DNA of 64,000 bases from Polyangiaceae bacterium (GTDB lineage Bacteria; Myxococcota_A; Polyangia; Polyangiales; Polyangiaceae), in NCBI GenBank assembly GCA_020846005.1, contig JADLEQ010000028.1, positions 82,389 to 146,388 of the forward strand, read 5' to 3'. Position numbers and translations under genes: made by a program. A model generated the notes under the pieces. The model saw only the letters and a list, made by a program, of their open reading frames with translations, searched no databases and was not told the origin of the DNA. Below, in pieces: positions 9,128 to 20,803 of the stretch (its first letter is position 1; each line of letters starts with the position of its first letter).

Positions 9128-10018
9128 CTACTCCACCGCACGCGCGACGAAGCGGCGGAGCGCCGCCTCGAGCGGCTCGTCGGTCGTCACGCGGACCGAG
9201 GTGGCCCGGTGCCGGCGCGCCCACGCGGCCAGCTCGTCACAGAGCCCGGCGAGGCGGCGCGCGTAGGCCTCCAGGGCCGCTGGGTCGAGGGTGGCCTCGA
9301 CGACCGCGCCCGTCTCGGCGTCCACGAGCGCGCAGTCGCCCTCCAGGTTGGGCTCGAGCTCCTCACGCGAGAGGACGTGGACGAGCGCCACGTCGTGCCC
9401 CGCGGCCGCCGCGCGGCCGAGCGCCGCGAGGACCGGCCCCGCGTCGAGGAAGTCGCTCAGCACGACCAGCATCCCCGGGCGCGCCGCGGTCACGACCACC
9501 TGCTCGACCGCGCGCGCGAGATCGGCCGTCCCCTCGGCGGGCGCCGCAGCGAGCTCCGCCAGCACCGCCGGCAGCCCGGCGCGCCCCCGCCGGGGCGGGC
9601 CCACCTTGGCCAGCGCTCTCCCGTCCGTCTGACGCGCCACGACCACCTGCGCCCGCTCCGACCGCGCGAGCGCCATGTACGCGATCGCGGCCGCGAGCCG
9701 GCGCGCGGCGACGATCTTCGGCGGCTCGCCATGCCCGAGCGACGCCGAGGCGTCGACCAGCAGGCGGACGACCACGTCCTCCTCCTGCCGGAACAGCTTG
9801 AGCATGGGCTGACCGGAGCGCGCGAACGCGAGCCAGTCGACGCGCCGCAGATCGTCCCCGGGAGCGTAGGGGCGATGCTCCTGGAACTCGGCGGAGCCAC
9901 CGCGCCGGCGCGCCGCGTGCTCGCCCGCCGCCCCCGAGCGGACGCGCACCTCGAGGCGGCGGCGCAGCACCTCGAGCTCGCGGACGAAGGCTGGGTCGAG
10001 GAGGGCGTCCGCGCTCAT
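9128..10018 (-). CDS. DUF58 (von Willebrand A-like) protein
   Basis: Predicted 296 residues. It has the DUF58 signature: a basic N-terminal helix, [19 protein letters not shown] at about 43-61, and then a vWA-like fold whose first strand [15 protein letters not shown] carries a MIDAS-like DxSx[10 protein letters not shown] supplies the second acidic strand. No transmembrane helix, so it is cytosolic. The ATG overlaps the permease stop in an ATGA, and it is the last gene of the MoxR cluster. DUF58 proteins typically partner a MoxR ATPase from the same operon, which is the case here. Cellular target unknown. Confidence 0.9.
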   Translation of the reverse strand: MSADALLDPAFVRELEVLRRRLEVRVRSGAAGEHAARRRGGSAEFQEHRPYAPGDDLRRVDWLAFARSGQPMLKLFRQEEDVVVRLLVDASASLGHGEPPKIVAARRLAAAIAYMALARSERAQVVVARQTDGRALAKVGPPRRGRAGLPAVLAELAAAPAEGTADLARAVEQVVVTAARPGMLVVLSDFLDAGPVLAALGRAAAAGHDVALVHVLSREELEPNLEGDCALVDAETGAVVEATLDPAALEAYARRLAGLCDELAAWARRHRATSVRVTTDEPLEAALRRFVARAVE

Positions 10019-11724
10019 GCGAGCTCGCGCGGCCCCCGCACGCCGGGCGCCGAGGGGACGACCTCGACCTCCTCGCGCGCGGCGGCGTCCTCCGCCTCCA
10101 GCGCCGCCTCGAGCCTCGCGATCGCCGCGGCGTGCTCCGCCACGACCTTGCTCGCGCGGCGGCCCGCCGCGCCGAGCAGCGCGACACCGAGCACCAACCA
10201 CCCGAGCGCGGCGACGACGCCTGCGAGCAGCAGGGACTCCCGCTCCGGACGCGTCGAGGCGACCAGCTCCATCATGTACGCGGCGTAGACGGGCGAGGGG
10301 GACGCCACCACGTACGAGCCGTCTGCGCCGCGCGTGAGCAACCCGGCGATCGCCATCAGCACCCACGGCCCGAGGAAGGCCACGAGCAGCGCGCCGGCCT
10401 GCAGGAACCGGGGCAGCGACGCGCCGCCGGCGCGTGACCGGCACCAGGCGCCGAAGCCGACCTGGAACCCGAAGAAGCTCGCGACGTAGGCGGTGAACAG
10501 CGCCACCCGCAGGGCGTCGACCTCCGCGCTCGGCCCCCCTCGCCAGAGCTCCAGCACGACGCCCGCGACCCCCACGGTGAGCAGCGCGCCGAAGCCGAGC
10601 CCGAGGACCATCGTCGACGCGTTCATGAGCCCCGGCCCGAGGTATCGGCCCAGGCGCGTCGCTCCCTCGCGGTCCCAGCGCACGCGCACTCGCCGCGACG
10701 GCCCGAGCGGCTCGCCCGCCACCACGAACACGGCGAACGTGAGGAACGTCCAGAGGACGGTGGTGGCGAGGGCAGCCGCGGCGAACTCGTCGCTCGGAGC
10801 GACGGGGAGCGCCGCGACGCACGCCAGCGTGACCAGAGGCGTGCACACCATGAGCCACCGGCGGAGGCCGGACGAGCGGTCCTCGCTCGGGCTCGCCATG
10901 CTGGCGATGGTCCCCTCGTACAGGAACCACGCGGGCACCAGGGTGAAGACGAGCGGCGCGAACACCAGGATCGCGACGTACTCCAGCCCGAAGTCCCCAC
11001 GGACGTAGGCGGTCGGCATCCACACCGGCGCGCCGGCGGTGACGCCGGACCAGAGCTCGTGGACCCCGAACGAGATACCGACGCCCAGCCCGAGGTAGCC
11101 GGCGATCGAGAGGTTACTGGAGACGAGCAGCGTCACGACCACGGCGGCGGCGGAGCTGGTGAACCGCGCGCTCACGCTCAGCCCGAAGGCCACGCCGAGG
11201 ACGGCGAAGACGCCGAGCAGCACGAACGCCATCACCACCTCGACCGCGGTGACGCCGCCAAACAGGAACGGCAGCGCGCCCACCGGCGCGAGCATGACCA
11301 CGTACGCCCCGATGTAGGTGAGCGCCGCGAGGAACTTCCCCCGCGCGACCTCGGTCGGGGTCATGCCGGTGAGCAGGAGCGCCTCCCACGTGCGCCCGCC
11401 GCGCTCGCTCGCGACGGTGGAGGCGGCGATGGCCGGCGCGATCCACGTCACGACGGCGTACGCGAGGGAGAAGAACACCTGGTAGAGGACGTGTCCGACC
11501 TCGGCCGGCGCGGTGGAGACGCTGGCGATCCCGCCGATCGCGCAGAGGAGGAGGGCCATCGCGCTCGTCAGCACGGCGAGCAGGATCGGCGTCATCGTGA
11601 AGCGCGCTGCCTGCTGCATCTCGCGGATCCAGATCGGATTGAGCCGCCGCGGCGCGGCCGACCGGACGTGCCCCTCGCCCACGGACGCGGGGGCGCCGCC
11701 GCCCGGCGCGACCCCGGACGTCAC
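10015..11724 (-). CDS. ABC-2-type transporter permease, about 12 transmembrane helices
   Basis: Predicted 569 residues. The N-terminal NPIWIREMQQAARF is the cytoplasmic coupling segment typical of ABC-2 permeases (N-P-[IVL]-x-x-R-E). About twelve hydrophobic segments follow in two groups, with the ASERGGRTWEALLLTGM motif after the second helix. The C-terminus is a charged, coiled-coil-like tail (AIARLEAALEAEDAAAREE). The GTG at 11724 is chosen because it overlaps the ATPase stop (GTGA). Together with the preceding ATPase it should form an exporter; the substrate is unknown. Being enclosed by MoxR and DUF58 genes suggests an envelope or motility-type function, as in Gld-like transporters, but that is inference. 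Confidence 0.88.
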   Translation of the reverse strand: MTSGVAPGGGAPASVGEGHVRSAAPRRLNPIWIREMQQAARFTMTPILLAVLTSAMALLLCAIGGIASVSTAPAEVGHVLYQVFFSLAYAVVTWIAPAIAASTVASERGGRTWEALLLTGMTPTEVARGKFLAALTYIGAYVVMLAPVGALPFLFGGVTAVEVVMAFVLLGVFAVLGVAFGLSVSARFTSSAAAVVVTLLVSSNLSIAGYLGLGVGISFGVHELWSGVTAGAPVWMPTAYVRGDFGLEYVAILVFAPLVFTLVPAWFLYEGTIASMASPSEDRSSGLRRWLMVCTPLVTLACVAALPVAPSDEFAAAALATTVLWTFLTFAVFVVAGEPLGPSRRVRVRWDREGATRLGRYLGPGLMNASTMVLGLGFGALLTVGVAGVVLELWRGGPSAEVDALRVALFTAYVASFFGFQVGFGAWCRSRAGGASLPRFLQAGALLVAFLGPWVLMAIAGLLTRGADGSYVVASPSPVYAAYMMELVASTRPERESLLLAGVVAALGWLVLGVALLGAAGRRASKVVAEHAAAIARLEAALEAEDAAAREEVEVVPSAPGVRGPRELA

Positions 11725-12839
11725 TGGAGCTCTCCCTTCGTCACCTCGAGGAAGATCCGCTCGAGCTCGTTGCGCTCCGGCTCCACCGCCACCACGCCGA
11801 CGCCGCGGCCGACCAGGTAGCGCACGACGTCGGCGACGAAGCGATCGTCGCCGACGTACTCCACGGCGAGCTGGCCGGCGGGCAGCGCCTCGACGACGCC
11901 GATGCCCGCACCGCCCTCCAGGAGGGGCACGACCGCGCGCGAGTCGCCGAGCACGCGCAGCTTGAGGCGGCGGCGCGCGCTCCCCGGCACCGGGGCGCCC
12001 CCCGCGGTGACGGACGGACCCGCCGGCTCGCTCGGCTCCGCGCCCACGGCGGGGCCGCCCTCCGCCTCCGCGGTCCCCTCCGCGGCAGGCGGCGCGACCG
12101 CTCGGTCGACACCGTACGCGTCCCGGGCGCGCTGCTCGGCGAGGCGCTCCGAGATCTCGGCGATGGGGCCGGCCACCAGCAGGCGCCCGCGCTCCAGGAT
12201 GCCGACCGACGTGCACACGTCGGAGAGCTCGGTGAGGATGTGACTCGAGAGGAAGATCGTCTTGCCGATCTCGCGGAGCTCCAGCAGAAGATCGCGGATC
12301 TCGATGCGGGCGCGAGGATCGAGATCGCTCGCCGGCTCGTCCAGGATCAGGATCTTCGGATCGTGGAGCAGGATGCGCGCGAGGCCGAGCCGCTGCTTCA
12401 TGCCCTTGGAGAGCGCGGCGACCAGGCGATCCTGGAGGTTACGGAGATCCGTCAGCTCGAGGGCGGCGTCGACGACGGCGAGATCCGGCACGCCGAAGGC
12501 CTGGGCGAAGAACTCCAGGTACTCGCGGATGGTGATCCGGTCGTACACGCCGGCGTGATCGGGCATGTAGCCGATCACCTTGCGCACTCGCTCGGGGTCC
12601 ACGGACACGTCGAAGCCGTCGACCTCGACGCGCCCGGCCATGGGCTCGAGCAGCGTGGCCATGACGCGGATGGTCGTGGTCTTGCCCGCGCCGTTCGGGC
12701 CGATGAAGCCGAAGATCTCGCCCGGGCGCACCTCCAGGTTCACGTCCCGCAGCACGTCCTGCGCGCCGTAGCGGTGCCACAGGTGCCGGACGCGGATCGC
12801 CGGCACGAACCTGGACTCCCCGGGCACCTCCGCGTTCAT
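11721..12839 (-). CDS. ABC transporter ATP-binding protein
   Basis: Predicted 372 residues. Complete nucleotide-binding domain in residues about 12-235: Walker A GPNGAGKTTT, the Q-loop region replaced by GYMPDHAGVY, signature ALSKGMKQRLGLAR, Walker B ILILDEPASDLDP and the switch His in LSSHILTELSDV. After a Pro/Ala/Glu-rich linker (about 240-285) comes an 85-residue C-terminal domain (RLKLRVLGD to FLEVTKGELQ) typical of drug- and lipid-type ABC-2 ATPases. It overlaps both neighbours by 4 nt and must energise the adjacent permease. Confidence 0.93.
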   Translation of the reverse strand: MNAEVPGESRFVPAIRVRHLWHRYGAQDVLRDVNLEVRPGEIFGFIGPNGAGKTTTIRVMATLLEPMAGRVEVDGFDVSVDPERVRKVIGYMPDHAGVYDRITIREYLEFFAQAFGVPDLAVVDAALELTDLRNLQDRLVAALSKGMKQRLGLARILLHDPKILILDEPASDLDPRARIEIRDLLLELREIGKTIFLSSHILTELSDVCTSVGILERGRLLVAGPIAEISERLAEQRARDAYGVDRAVAPPAAEGTAEAEGGPAVGAEPSEPAGPSVTAGGAPVPGSARRRLKLRVLGDSRAVVPLLEGGAGIGVVEALPAGQLAVEYVGDDRFVADVVRYLVGRGVGVVAVEPERNELERIFLEVTKGELQ

Positions 12840-14889
12840 GGAACGCCCCCCCACCCGACGACCCGCACGAGCGCGCGATCCACGTCGACGCTCAGCCCGG
12901 AGTCGCTCGTCTTCCCCTCGCCGCCGTCGAGCTGGGCCAGCACCACCGGCACGTCCCGCGGCCACCACTCGGTGCCCGGCGCCGCCTGCTCCAGCGCCCC
13001 CCACGCCGCCCCGGCGCCGATCGCCGCCGAGTCGACGCTCGCCGTGAAGAGGTCGGCGCGCAGCGCCCCGGCCGAGCCGCCCGAGCGGCCGATGCGGGGA
13101 TCGAGGGGCGAGCCCGTCGCCACGTCTACGGACTCGCCGTCGCGCACACGCGCGAAGAAGACCGCCGGTTCCCCGGGGAGCTTCACGACCACCGCGACGA
13201 GATCTCGCGCCGTCCGGTTCTTGACCACCGCCGATGCCCCTGCAGGGACGACGCTCACGCCGCCGCCCAGGCCGAGGAAGCCGTCCTCGCGCACCACGAC
13301 CGTCTCCCACGGACGCGCCCGCAGCGCCTCGAGCCGCGCGCCGTCGCGGTCGAGCACGAGGGTCCGAGCGGGCGGCTCGGCGCCCGCGACGTCCAGCACG
13401 TGACCGCGATCGCTCGCGCGCACCGTGAGTCGCTCGGAGGACGACGCGAAGAAGCCACGGAACCGCGTGGCGGCCGCGCGCCCGATGCCCGCGCCCGACT
13501 CGACCAGCGTGAGCCGCCGCGCGCGCCCGCTCACCCCACGCGCGACGATGCCGAGCGCCACGATGGAGAAGAACGCGATCGCCGACGCGATCGGCAGCCA
13601 CACCAGCGCGCGGAGCGGGCGACCCCGCCGCGCGGCGAGCCAGAAGCTGATCGGCCCGGCGAGCACCGAGTAGAGCAGGAGGAGCGCCGCCGCGACCGCG
13701 ATCGACCACCGCGCGCCCTCGTTCGGGTCGAGCTGGCGGCGCACGTCGTCCACGCCGGAGACGTCGAGCGCCGCGGCGGCGTGCGGGAACGCGACGGTGG
13801 TGCGGCGCTCCCACGCGTGCCGGACCAGGTCGGCCACCGACAGTACGACCCAGCGATCCGTCACGTGCGTGGTGTCCCACGGGTCGAAGGCGAGGACGTG
13901 GACCTCGCCGAGCCCGTACGAGGCCGCAGCGCCGAACGGAGTCGGCCGGAGGTTGCCGCCGCTCCAACCGGTGAGCGCCCGCGCGACCGCGGCCACCGGG
14001 GCCGCGGTCTCGCGCAGGGTGCGCCCCGTGTTCCAGCTCGACTCGTCCGCGACGACGAACGAGCGGGTGTCCGAGAGCGCCGCGGCGGGCGGCGCGCGCG
14101 TGACCTCGCCCCCCACCAGCGACACGAGCGTCGGGTCGCGGAGGTCCTCCGGGATCTTCGGGTACACGGCGAGCGCGCCCCCGGCCAGCACCCAGCTCAC
14201 GAGGGCCTCGAGCTGCTCGCCGCGCAAGCTCGCGAGCCGGGACACGTCGGAGAGGACGACGGTGGCGCTCGCCCAGCCCGCGGCGACCTCGGGGAGCGCG
14301 AGATCGCCGGTCGCGGGGACGACCGTCGGCGAGCCGACCTGGATCTGGAGCACGCCGTAGCCGCGGCTCGAGCCGATCCGCGCGCCGGCGACGGCGCGCC
14401 CGCGGATCCCCGCCGCGATCCGGCTGGGGACGCCGAGGTCGACCACGAGCGGCTCGAGCGCGCCCGGGTCCGGCAGCGAGAGCGCGGTCCCCGGCAGCGG
14501 CGATCCGCTCGGATCGAGCGCGCGGACGCCGAGCTCGAGCGAGGAGCGCGAGAAGCCGTGCGTGGGGAGCTGCACGACCACCGTGCTCCGGCCAGCCACG
14601 GCGAACGGCGCGCGGGTCACCGCCTGCAGCGAGGACGCCCCCGGCCCGCGAGCGTCGACCACCAACGTGCCGGCGATCTCCTGCTCCGTCGTGTTGTGGA
14701 CCCGGACAAGGACGGAGAACCAGCCGTCGCCAGCGGCGATCCCGCGACCGAGCACGAGCGAGGTGTCGAGCGCGATCCCCGACGCCGCCGCGACCGGCCC
14801 CGCCTCCTCCGCGCGCGCGCTCGACGCCGCCAGCGCGACGATCGAGAGGGCGAGCGCGGCGAGGGCGCGCGCGGCGGAGCGGCGCGCGC

Positions 14890-14893
<4 letters not shown>
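12836..14893 (-). CDS. Large envelope protein with signal peptide and two-helix membrane anchor
   Basis: Predicted 685 residues. A Sec signal peptide (ALAALALSIVALAASSARA) is followed by an Ig-like segment (about 35-150), then a Rossmann-like or class I glutamine-amidotransferase-like region around LRGEQLEALVSWVLAGGALAVYP and GLGEVHVLAFDPWD. Two transmembrane helices lie around 410-470, and a soluble beta-rich region follows. This order matches the large membrane proteins found beside MoxR/DUF58 genes and those encoded with Gld-type ABC transporters. The amidotransferase catalytic Cys is not visible, so an enzymatic role is unlikely. The ATG overlaps the moxR stop and its stop overlaps the ATPase start. 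Confidence 0.8.
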
Positions 14894-15927
<1,034 letters not shown>

Positions 15928-15988
15928 GTCGACGCCAGCCTACCACCGGGCGCGGTTCGCTCCCGGACCCGGGCCTCCGCGGCGACCA

Positions 15989-17806
15989 TCACGGCTGGAA
16001 GTAACGCCCCACGTGCTCTCGGTACTCCTCGGGGACCTCGGACCGGTCCATCCCCTCGACCTCACCCGGACCGACCTCGCCGAGCGCGCCGGATCCCGCC
16101 TGCTCTGCTGTCTCTCCCGCGCGAGCGGGCGCGCGGCCGGTCGTGGCGCCGTGCAGGGGCGCCCCGCCGCCGAGCCGACCGCTCGCCTTGCTCCGCACCT
16201 CACGGCCGTCCACGCGCGGGGTCTCGCCGCCGTGGGCGCCACGCCCGTGGTCCTTCCGGCTCCCTGGGCCGCCCGGCGCGCTCGGGTCCCCGCCCGACGG
16301 ACTCGGGCCCGCCCCAGGCGACCCGCGCTCGGAGCCGCCGCGACCGGGCTCCTCCCCCCCGCCCGAGGTGCCCCCTCCAGGCATCGGTACGCCTCCCAGC
16401 CCCCGCTCCGCCTCGGCACCGCCGCGCTCGGCCTCCCCGAGGCCGCGCTCGCGCTGCGCATCGGGGCTGGCCTCGGGGCGCGCCAGCTCGCGGAGCTGCT
16501 CCTCCAGCTCGGCGCGCCCCTCCGGGGTCCGCAAGCGGCGCGCCAGCTCCTCGAGCTGCTCCCGCGTCATCGGGCTCGCTCCGCTGCCCCCGGAGCCCTC
16601 CATGCGCTGCTCGAGCCGCTCCGCCAGACGCCGGCGCTCGTCGGCGTCGAGACCCTCGAGCGCCTTGCCCAACGACTCCGCGAGCCGGCGCTGCGCCTCC
16701 GGATCGCCCGAGCGACCGAATTCCTCGAGATCGCGACGCGCCTCGTCGGAGAGCTTGCCGTCGAGCTCTCGGGCGAGCTCGCGCAGCGCCTGCGCCGACG
16801 CCTCGCGCTTGGCGAACAGCTCGCGCTGCGCCTCGAGTGCCCGCGCGAGCGCCTCCGCGCCCTTCTCGCGCGCCGCGCGCGCAGCCTCCTCGAGCGCCTC
16901 CCTCGCTGCGCGGCGCGACTCCGCCTCCTGCTGGTTCGCGAGCTTCTGCATCTCGCGATCGAACTCGGCGAGATCGCCGTCCCCCAGCGCCTTCGCCGCG
17001 CCCGAGAGCTGGCGCTCGGCGAGCTTGCCCACGGCCGCCTCGCGCCCCGGCCGGTTCGCGCGATCCCCGAGGCGGAGGCGCTCGGCCGCCAGGTCGTCGC
17101 GGAGCCGCGCGACCCGCGCCTGCGCGTCGCGCCGCTCGACGCCGCGCGCGAGGTCCGCCCGGAGCTTGCGCGCCTCGGCCGCGAGGCCGCGCAGGCGCTC
17201 CTCCTGCGCCGCGTCCCGCCCGCCGAGGGTCTCGAGCGCCTCGATCTTCTCGAGCCCGAGGAGCCCCGGGAGCCGGACGATCTCCGCGCCCGGCGGCGCG
17301 GGCGGCGCGGGCGGCTCGGGCGGGAGCGGCGCGAGAGACGCCCACGCCACGCCGGCGGCCGCCAGAGCCCCCGCGCCGTACCACCGCTCGAGCCAACGGA
17401 CGCGCAGCGCGCGGCGATCCGCACGCGAGAGGGCCTCTGCGGCGGCGCGCAGGATGGTCCCGCGCGGGCCGCCTCGATCCGCCTCGGAGCGCCGCGCCTC
17501 GAGCGCCGTGACGATCGCCTCCCCGGCCCCGAGGCGCGCGTCGAGGAACAACGCGACCTCTTCGTCCGTCCATCGCCTGCGCAGCGCGACCGCGGCGCCC
17601 GCGAGCGCCCCGAGCAAACCCAGCGCCGCCGACCACGGCCGGAGCTCCCCGGCGCGGATCGACCAGAGCGCGCCGGCGGCGGCGGCGCCCGCCACGAGGC
17701 CGACCGCTGCGCCCGCCGTCATCCTGCGGAGCAGGAGCCGCGCGCGCACGCCCCGCGCGGCTCGCGAGAACCGATCCTCGAACGTCGCGAGGTCCGCGGC
17801 CGGCAT
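15989..17806 (-). CDS. Coiled-coil membrane protein at head of MoxR cluster (DUF4175/Bat-associated-like)
   Basis: Predicted 605 residues from the ATG at 17806. Three hydrophobic segments lie in the first about 135 residues (GAAVGLVAGAAAAGALW, WSAALGLLGALAGAAVAL and GAGALAAAGVAWASLAPL). A long Glu/Arg/Ala-rich coiled coil follows (about 150-430), then a Gly/Pro/Ser low-complexity linker. A conserved-looking C-terminus ends VPEEYREHVGRYFQP, a signature seen at the end of large proteins encoded next to MoxR/DUF58 genes. It is not an enzyme by any visible motif; a scaffold or membrane-tethering role is likely. It lies 61 nt upstream of moxR on the same strand and is probably in the same transcript. 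Confidence 0.75.
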   Translation of the reverse strand: MPAADLATFEDRFSRAARGVRARLLLRRMTAGAAVGLVAGAAAAGALWSIRAGELRPWSAALGLLGALAGAAVALRRRWTDEEVALFLDARLGAGEAIVTALEARRSEADRGGPRGTILRAAAEALSRADRRALRVRWLERWYGAGALAAAGVAWASLAPLPPEPPAPPAPPGAEIVRLPGLLGLEKIEALETLGGRDAAQEERLRGLAAEARKLRADLARGVERRDAQARVARLRDDLAAERLRLGDRANRPGREAAVGKLAERQLSGAAKALGDGDLAEFDREMQKLANQQEAESRRAAREALEEAARAAREKGAEALARALEAQRELFAKREASAQALRELARELDGKLSDEARRDLEEFGRSGDPEAQRRLAESLGKALEGLDADERRRLAERLEQRMEGSGGSGASPMTREQLEELARRLRTPEGRAELEEQLRELARPEASPDAQRERGLGEAERGGAEAERGLGGVPMPGGGTSGGGEEPGRGGSERGSPGAGPSPSGGDPSAPGGPGSRKDHGRGAHGGETPRVDGREVRSKASGRLGGGAPLHGATTGRAPARAGETAEQAGSGALGEVGPGEVEGMDRSEVPEEYREHVGRYFQP

Positions 17807-18016
17807 GGTCCCTGGCAGCGTAGCCAGCTCGCGGCCCCTGTGCCAGCTCGGCGGCGCACGGATGGGAGCGGCGACGCAGCCGCTGCGCGTCGGCCCGGGG
17901 GACGGCGCCGCCGCGACCAGGGCGGCCGCTGGTGCATGGCATCGCGCTTGCTTCCTCTCGCCGGCGCGGTGAGTCGGGCGGCACCGCACCGATCGCGAAC
18001 GCCAGCTCCTCCGCCG

Positions 18017-20674
18017 ATGCCTCCGCCTCGCTCCGCTCCCGAGCCCGTCCGCTGGCACACCCTGCCGGAGGACGAGGTGACGCGACGGCTCGGGGTCGAC
18101 CCGCGCGCGGGCCTCTCCGCGCGCGACCACGCGGCACGGCTCGCGCGGCACGGGCCGAACGCCCTGGCGCACGCGCCGAGCAAGTCGCTGATCGCCATGC
18201 TCGGTGACCAGCTCCGGGACTTCATGGTGCTGGTCTTGATCGCCGCCGCCATCGTGTCCGGGCTCGTGGGCGAGCTGAGCGATACGCTCCCCATCGTCGT
18301 CATCGTCGGGCTGAACGCTACGCTCGGGGTGGTCCAGGAGCGGCGGGCGGCGCGCGCGCTCGAGGCGCTGCGCGAACTCGCCGCGCCTTCGGCGAGGGTG
18401 CTGCGCGGCGGCGAGGTGCTCGTGGTGGCGACGGAGGAGCTCGTGCCCGGCGACGTGGTGCTGCTCGAGGCGGGCAACCTCGTCCCCGCCGATCTCCGGC
18501 TCGTCGAGGTGGCTTCGCTCCGCATCGCGGAGGCCGCCCTCACGGGCGAGGCCGACGGGGTCGACAAGGTGACGCACGCGCTCACCGGCGACGACCTCCC
18601 GCTCGGCGACCGTGCGAACCTCGCGTTCCGGGGGACGCTCGTGACCTACGGGCGGGCCGTGGGCGTCGCCGTGGCGACGGGCGCCGCCACCGAGGTCGGC
18701 CGGATCGCCGGGCTCCTGGCCGCGGGCGACGCGCCACGGACTCCCCTCCAGCGCCGGCTCGAGCACTTCGGGCGCCGGCTCGCCTGGGCCGTGCTGGCGC
18801 TGTGCGCTGCGCTGTTCGTCGCCGGGCTCGCGCGCGGGGAGGAGCCCGTCCGCATGTTCCTCACCTCGGTGAGCCTCGCCGTCGCCGCGATCCCGGAGGC
18901 GCTGCCCGCGGTGGTGACCATCGCGCTGGCGCTGGGCGCGCGGCGGATGAGCGCCCACGGGGCGCTCGTCCGGCGCCTGCCGGCGGTCGAGACCCTCGGC
19001 TCCATCACGACGATCGGCTCGGACAAGACGGGCACACTGACCGAGAACCGGATGCAGCTCGAGGCGCTGCACGTGGCGGGCCGGCGGTGGTCGGCGCAAG
19101 AGGCGCCGGGGGAGGGCGAGCCGTGGACCGAGCTCTTCCGCGCGCTCGCCCTCAGCAACGACGTGACCTTCTCTGCCGCGGGCGAGGCCGTCGGCGAACC
19201 CACGGAGGTGGCGCTCGCGGCCGCCGCGCTGGCCCACGGGCACGATCGACGGGAGCTCGCGCGGCGCCTGCCGCGGGTGGCGGAGCTGCCATTCGACGCG
19301 GTCCGCAAGCGCATGGCGACGCTCCACGCGACCGCGGACGGCGCCGTCGTCGCCTACGTCAAGGGCGCGCCGGAGGCCGTGCTCCCCCTCTGCTCCTCGG
19401 AGCTCGCCGGAGCGCTCGACCGCGACACGTGGCAGCGCTCGGCCGAGGAACTCGCCGCGAGCGGCCTGCGCGTGCTCGCGATCGCGCGGCGCACGCTCGG
19501 CGCCACGCCCGAGGACGTGCGCGACGCGGAGCAGGAGCTCGAGCTGCTCGGGCTCGTCGGGCTCGTCGACCCGCCCCGGCCGGGTGTCGCGCAGGCCGTC
19601 GCCGAGTGCCGCACGGCCGGCGTCGTGCCGATCATGATCACCGGCGATCACCCGATCACGGCGCGCGCGATCGCTCGCCGGATCGGCATCGTGGAGGGCG
19701 AGGCGACCGTCCTCACCGGCCCGGAGGTCGCCGCGCTGGACGACGCCCGGCTCGCGGCGCGCCTGGAGGACGCGCGCGTGTTCGCGCGCGTCGACCCGGC
19801 ACAAAAGCACCGCATCGTGTCCGCGCTGCAAGCGCGCGGCGAGATCGTGGCGATGACCGGCGACGGCGTGAACGACGCCCCGGCGCTCGAGCGCGCCGAC
19901 ATCGGCGTCGCGATGGGGCGCGGTGGGACGGACGTCGCGCGCGAGGCCGCGCACATGGTGCTGACGGACGACGACTTCACCACCCTCGTGCGCGCGATCC
20001 GCGAGGGGCGTCGCATCTACGACAACGTGCGCAAGTTCATCCGCTACACGATGACGAGCAACACGGGCGAGATCGTCGCGGTCGCGCTCGCCCCGGCGGT
20101 CGGGCTCCCGATCGCGCTCCTCCCCATCCACATCCTCTGGATCAACCTGGTCACCGACGGCCTGCCCGGGCTCGCCCTGGCCGAGGAGCCCGCGGAGCGG
20201 GACGTGATGCGCCGGCCGCCGCGCTCGCCGACGGAGAGCGTGTTCGCGCACGGGATGTGGCGCCACATCGTGGGGTTCGGCGCGTTGATGGGGGGCGTGT
20301 CGCTGCTCGCCCAGGCGCTCGCGGCGACGCCGGGGCGGGCCTCGAGCCTGGTGTTCACCGTGCTCTGCCTGGCGCAGCTCGGGCACGCCCTCGCCATCCG
20401 GTCCGAGCGCACGTCGCTCTTCGCGCTCGGGCTGCGGTCCAACCGCACGCTCACCTGGGTGGTCGCCGGCAGCGTCGGCCTCCAGCTCGCGACGCTGTAC
20501 GTCCCGCCGTTCGGCGCGGTGTTCCACACGGTCCCGCTCACCGTGGGAGAGCTCGCGCTAGCGTTCGCGCTCGCCTCGGCGGTGTTCATCGGCGTGGAGT
20601 TCGAGAAGCTCGCGCTGCGAAAGTTCGCACCTGAGGGGCGCGCCGCGCGTACTCGGATTCGCGCCGCGGGGTGA
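18017..20674 (+). CDS. P-type ATPase, calcium (P2A) type
   Basis: Predicted 885 residues. Pumps cations, most likely Ca2+, out across the cytoplasmic membrane. Motifs: LTGEADGV in the actuator domain, the phosphorylated Asp in GSDKTGTLTEN, KGAPEAV in the nucleotide-binding domain, ITGDHPITA and TGDGVNDAPAL. Ion-site residues match P2A pumps: AAIPEALP in M4, NTGEIV in M5 and NLVTDGLPG in M6. The ATG at 18017 gives the usual short N-terminus before W-x-x-L-P-x-x-E-V; an ATG at 17936 would add 27 Arg/Ala-rich residues. It is divergent from the coiled-coil gene with a 210-nt gap that shows no other gene. Confidence 0.93.
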   Translation: MPPPRSAPEPVRWHTLPEDEVTRRLGVDPRAGLSARDHAARLARHGPNALAHAPSKSLIAMLGDQLRDFMVLVLIAAAIVSGLVGELSDTLPIVVIVGLNATLGVVQERRAARALEALRELAAPSARVLRGGEVLVVATEELVPGDVVLLEAGNLVPADLRLVEVASLRIAEAALTGEADGVDKVTHALTGDDLPLGDRANLAFRGTLVTYGRAVGVAVATGAATEVGRIAGLLAAGDAPRTPLQRRLEHFGRRLAWAVLALCAALFVAGLARGEEPVRMFLTSVSLAVAAIPEALPAVVTIALALGARRMSAHGALVRRLPAVETLGSITTIGSDKTGTLTENRMQLEALHVAGRRWSAQEAPGEGEPWTELFRALALSNDVTFSAAGEAVGEPTEVALAAAALAHGHDRRELARRLPRVAELPFDAVRKRMATLHATADGAVVAYVKGAPEAVLPLCSSELAGALDRDTWQRSAEELAASGLRVLAIARRTLGATPEDVRDAEQELELLGLVGLVDPPRPGVAQAVAECRTAGVVPIMITGDHPITARAIARRIGIVEGEATVLTGPEVAALDDARLAARLEDARVFARVDPAQKHRIVSALQARGEIVAMTGDGVNDAPALERADIGVAMGRGGTDVAREAAHMVLTDDDFTTLVRAIREGRRIYDNVRKFIRYTMTSNTGEIVAVALAPAVGLPIALLPIHILWINLVTDGLPGLALAEEPAERDVMRRPPRSPTESVFAHGMWRHIVGFGALMGGVSLLAQALAATPGRASSLVFTVLCLAQLGHALAIRSERTSLFALGLRSNRTLTWVVAGSVGLQLATLYVPPFGAVFHTVPLTVGELALAFALASAVFIGVEFEKLALRKFAPEGRAARTRIRAAG

Positions 20675-20775
20675 GGCGCGTGGGTGTGCCCCAGGCGCGT
20701 CACAGTGGTCCAACCAGTGTGGTTCCGTGGCGTCAGGTACGCCGCGTCTCGCCGCGAACTGCGGCAGTTCCGGGC

Positions 20776-20791
20776 TGGCACGACGGTTGCT
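20776..20791 (+). promoter_or_regulatory. Perfect sigma-54 (RpoN) promoter
   Basis: The sequence TGGCACGACGGTTGCT matches the sigma-54 consensus TGGCACG-N4-TTGCW at every specified base. The -24 GG (20777-20778) and -12 GC (20789-20790) are separated by the required 10 nt. The predicted transcription start is near 20802, only about 2 nt before the ATG at 20804. An enhancer-binding activator would be needed; its site is not evident in the 100 nt upstream. Confidence 0.75.
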
Positions 20792-20803
20792 CCAGGGGAC
20801 CGC

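Noticed and set aside
17936..18016. Earlier ATG for the P-type ATPase
   Set aside because: It would add 27 Ala/Arg-rich residues not expected at the family's N-terminus; 18017 is preferred, though not excluded.
15989..20527. Long open frame on the minus strand across the P-type ATPase
   Set aside because: Antisense of a clear P-type ATPase; the high GC content keeps opposite frames open. Only 15989-17806 is a real gene.
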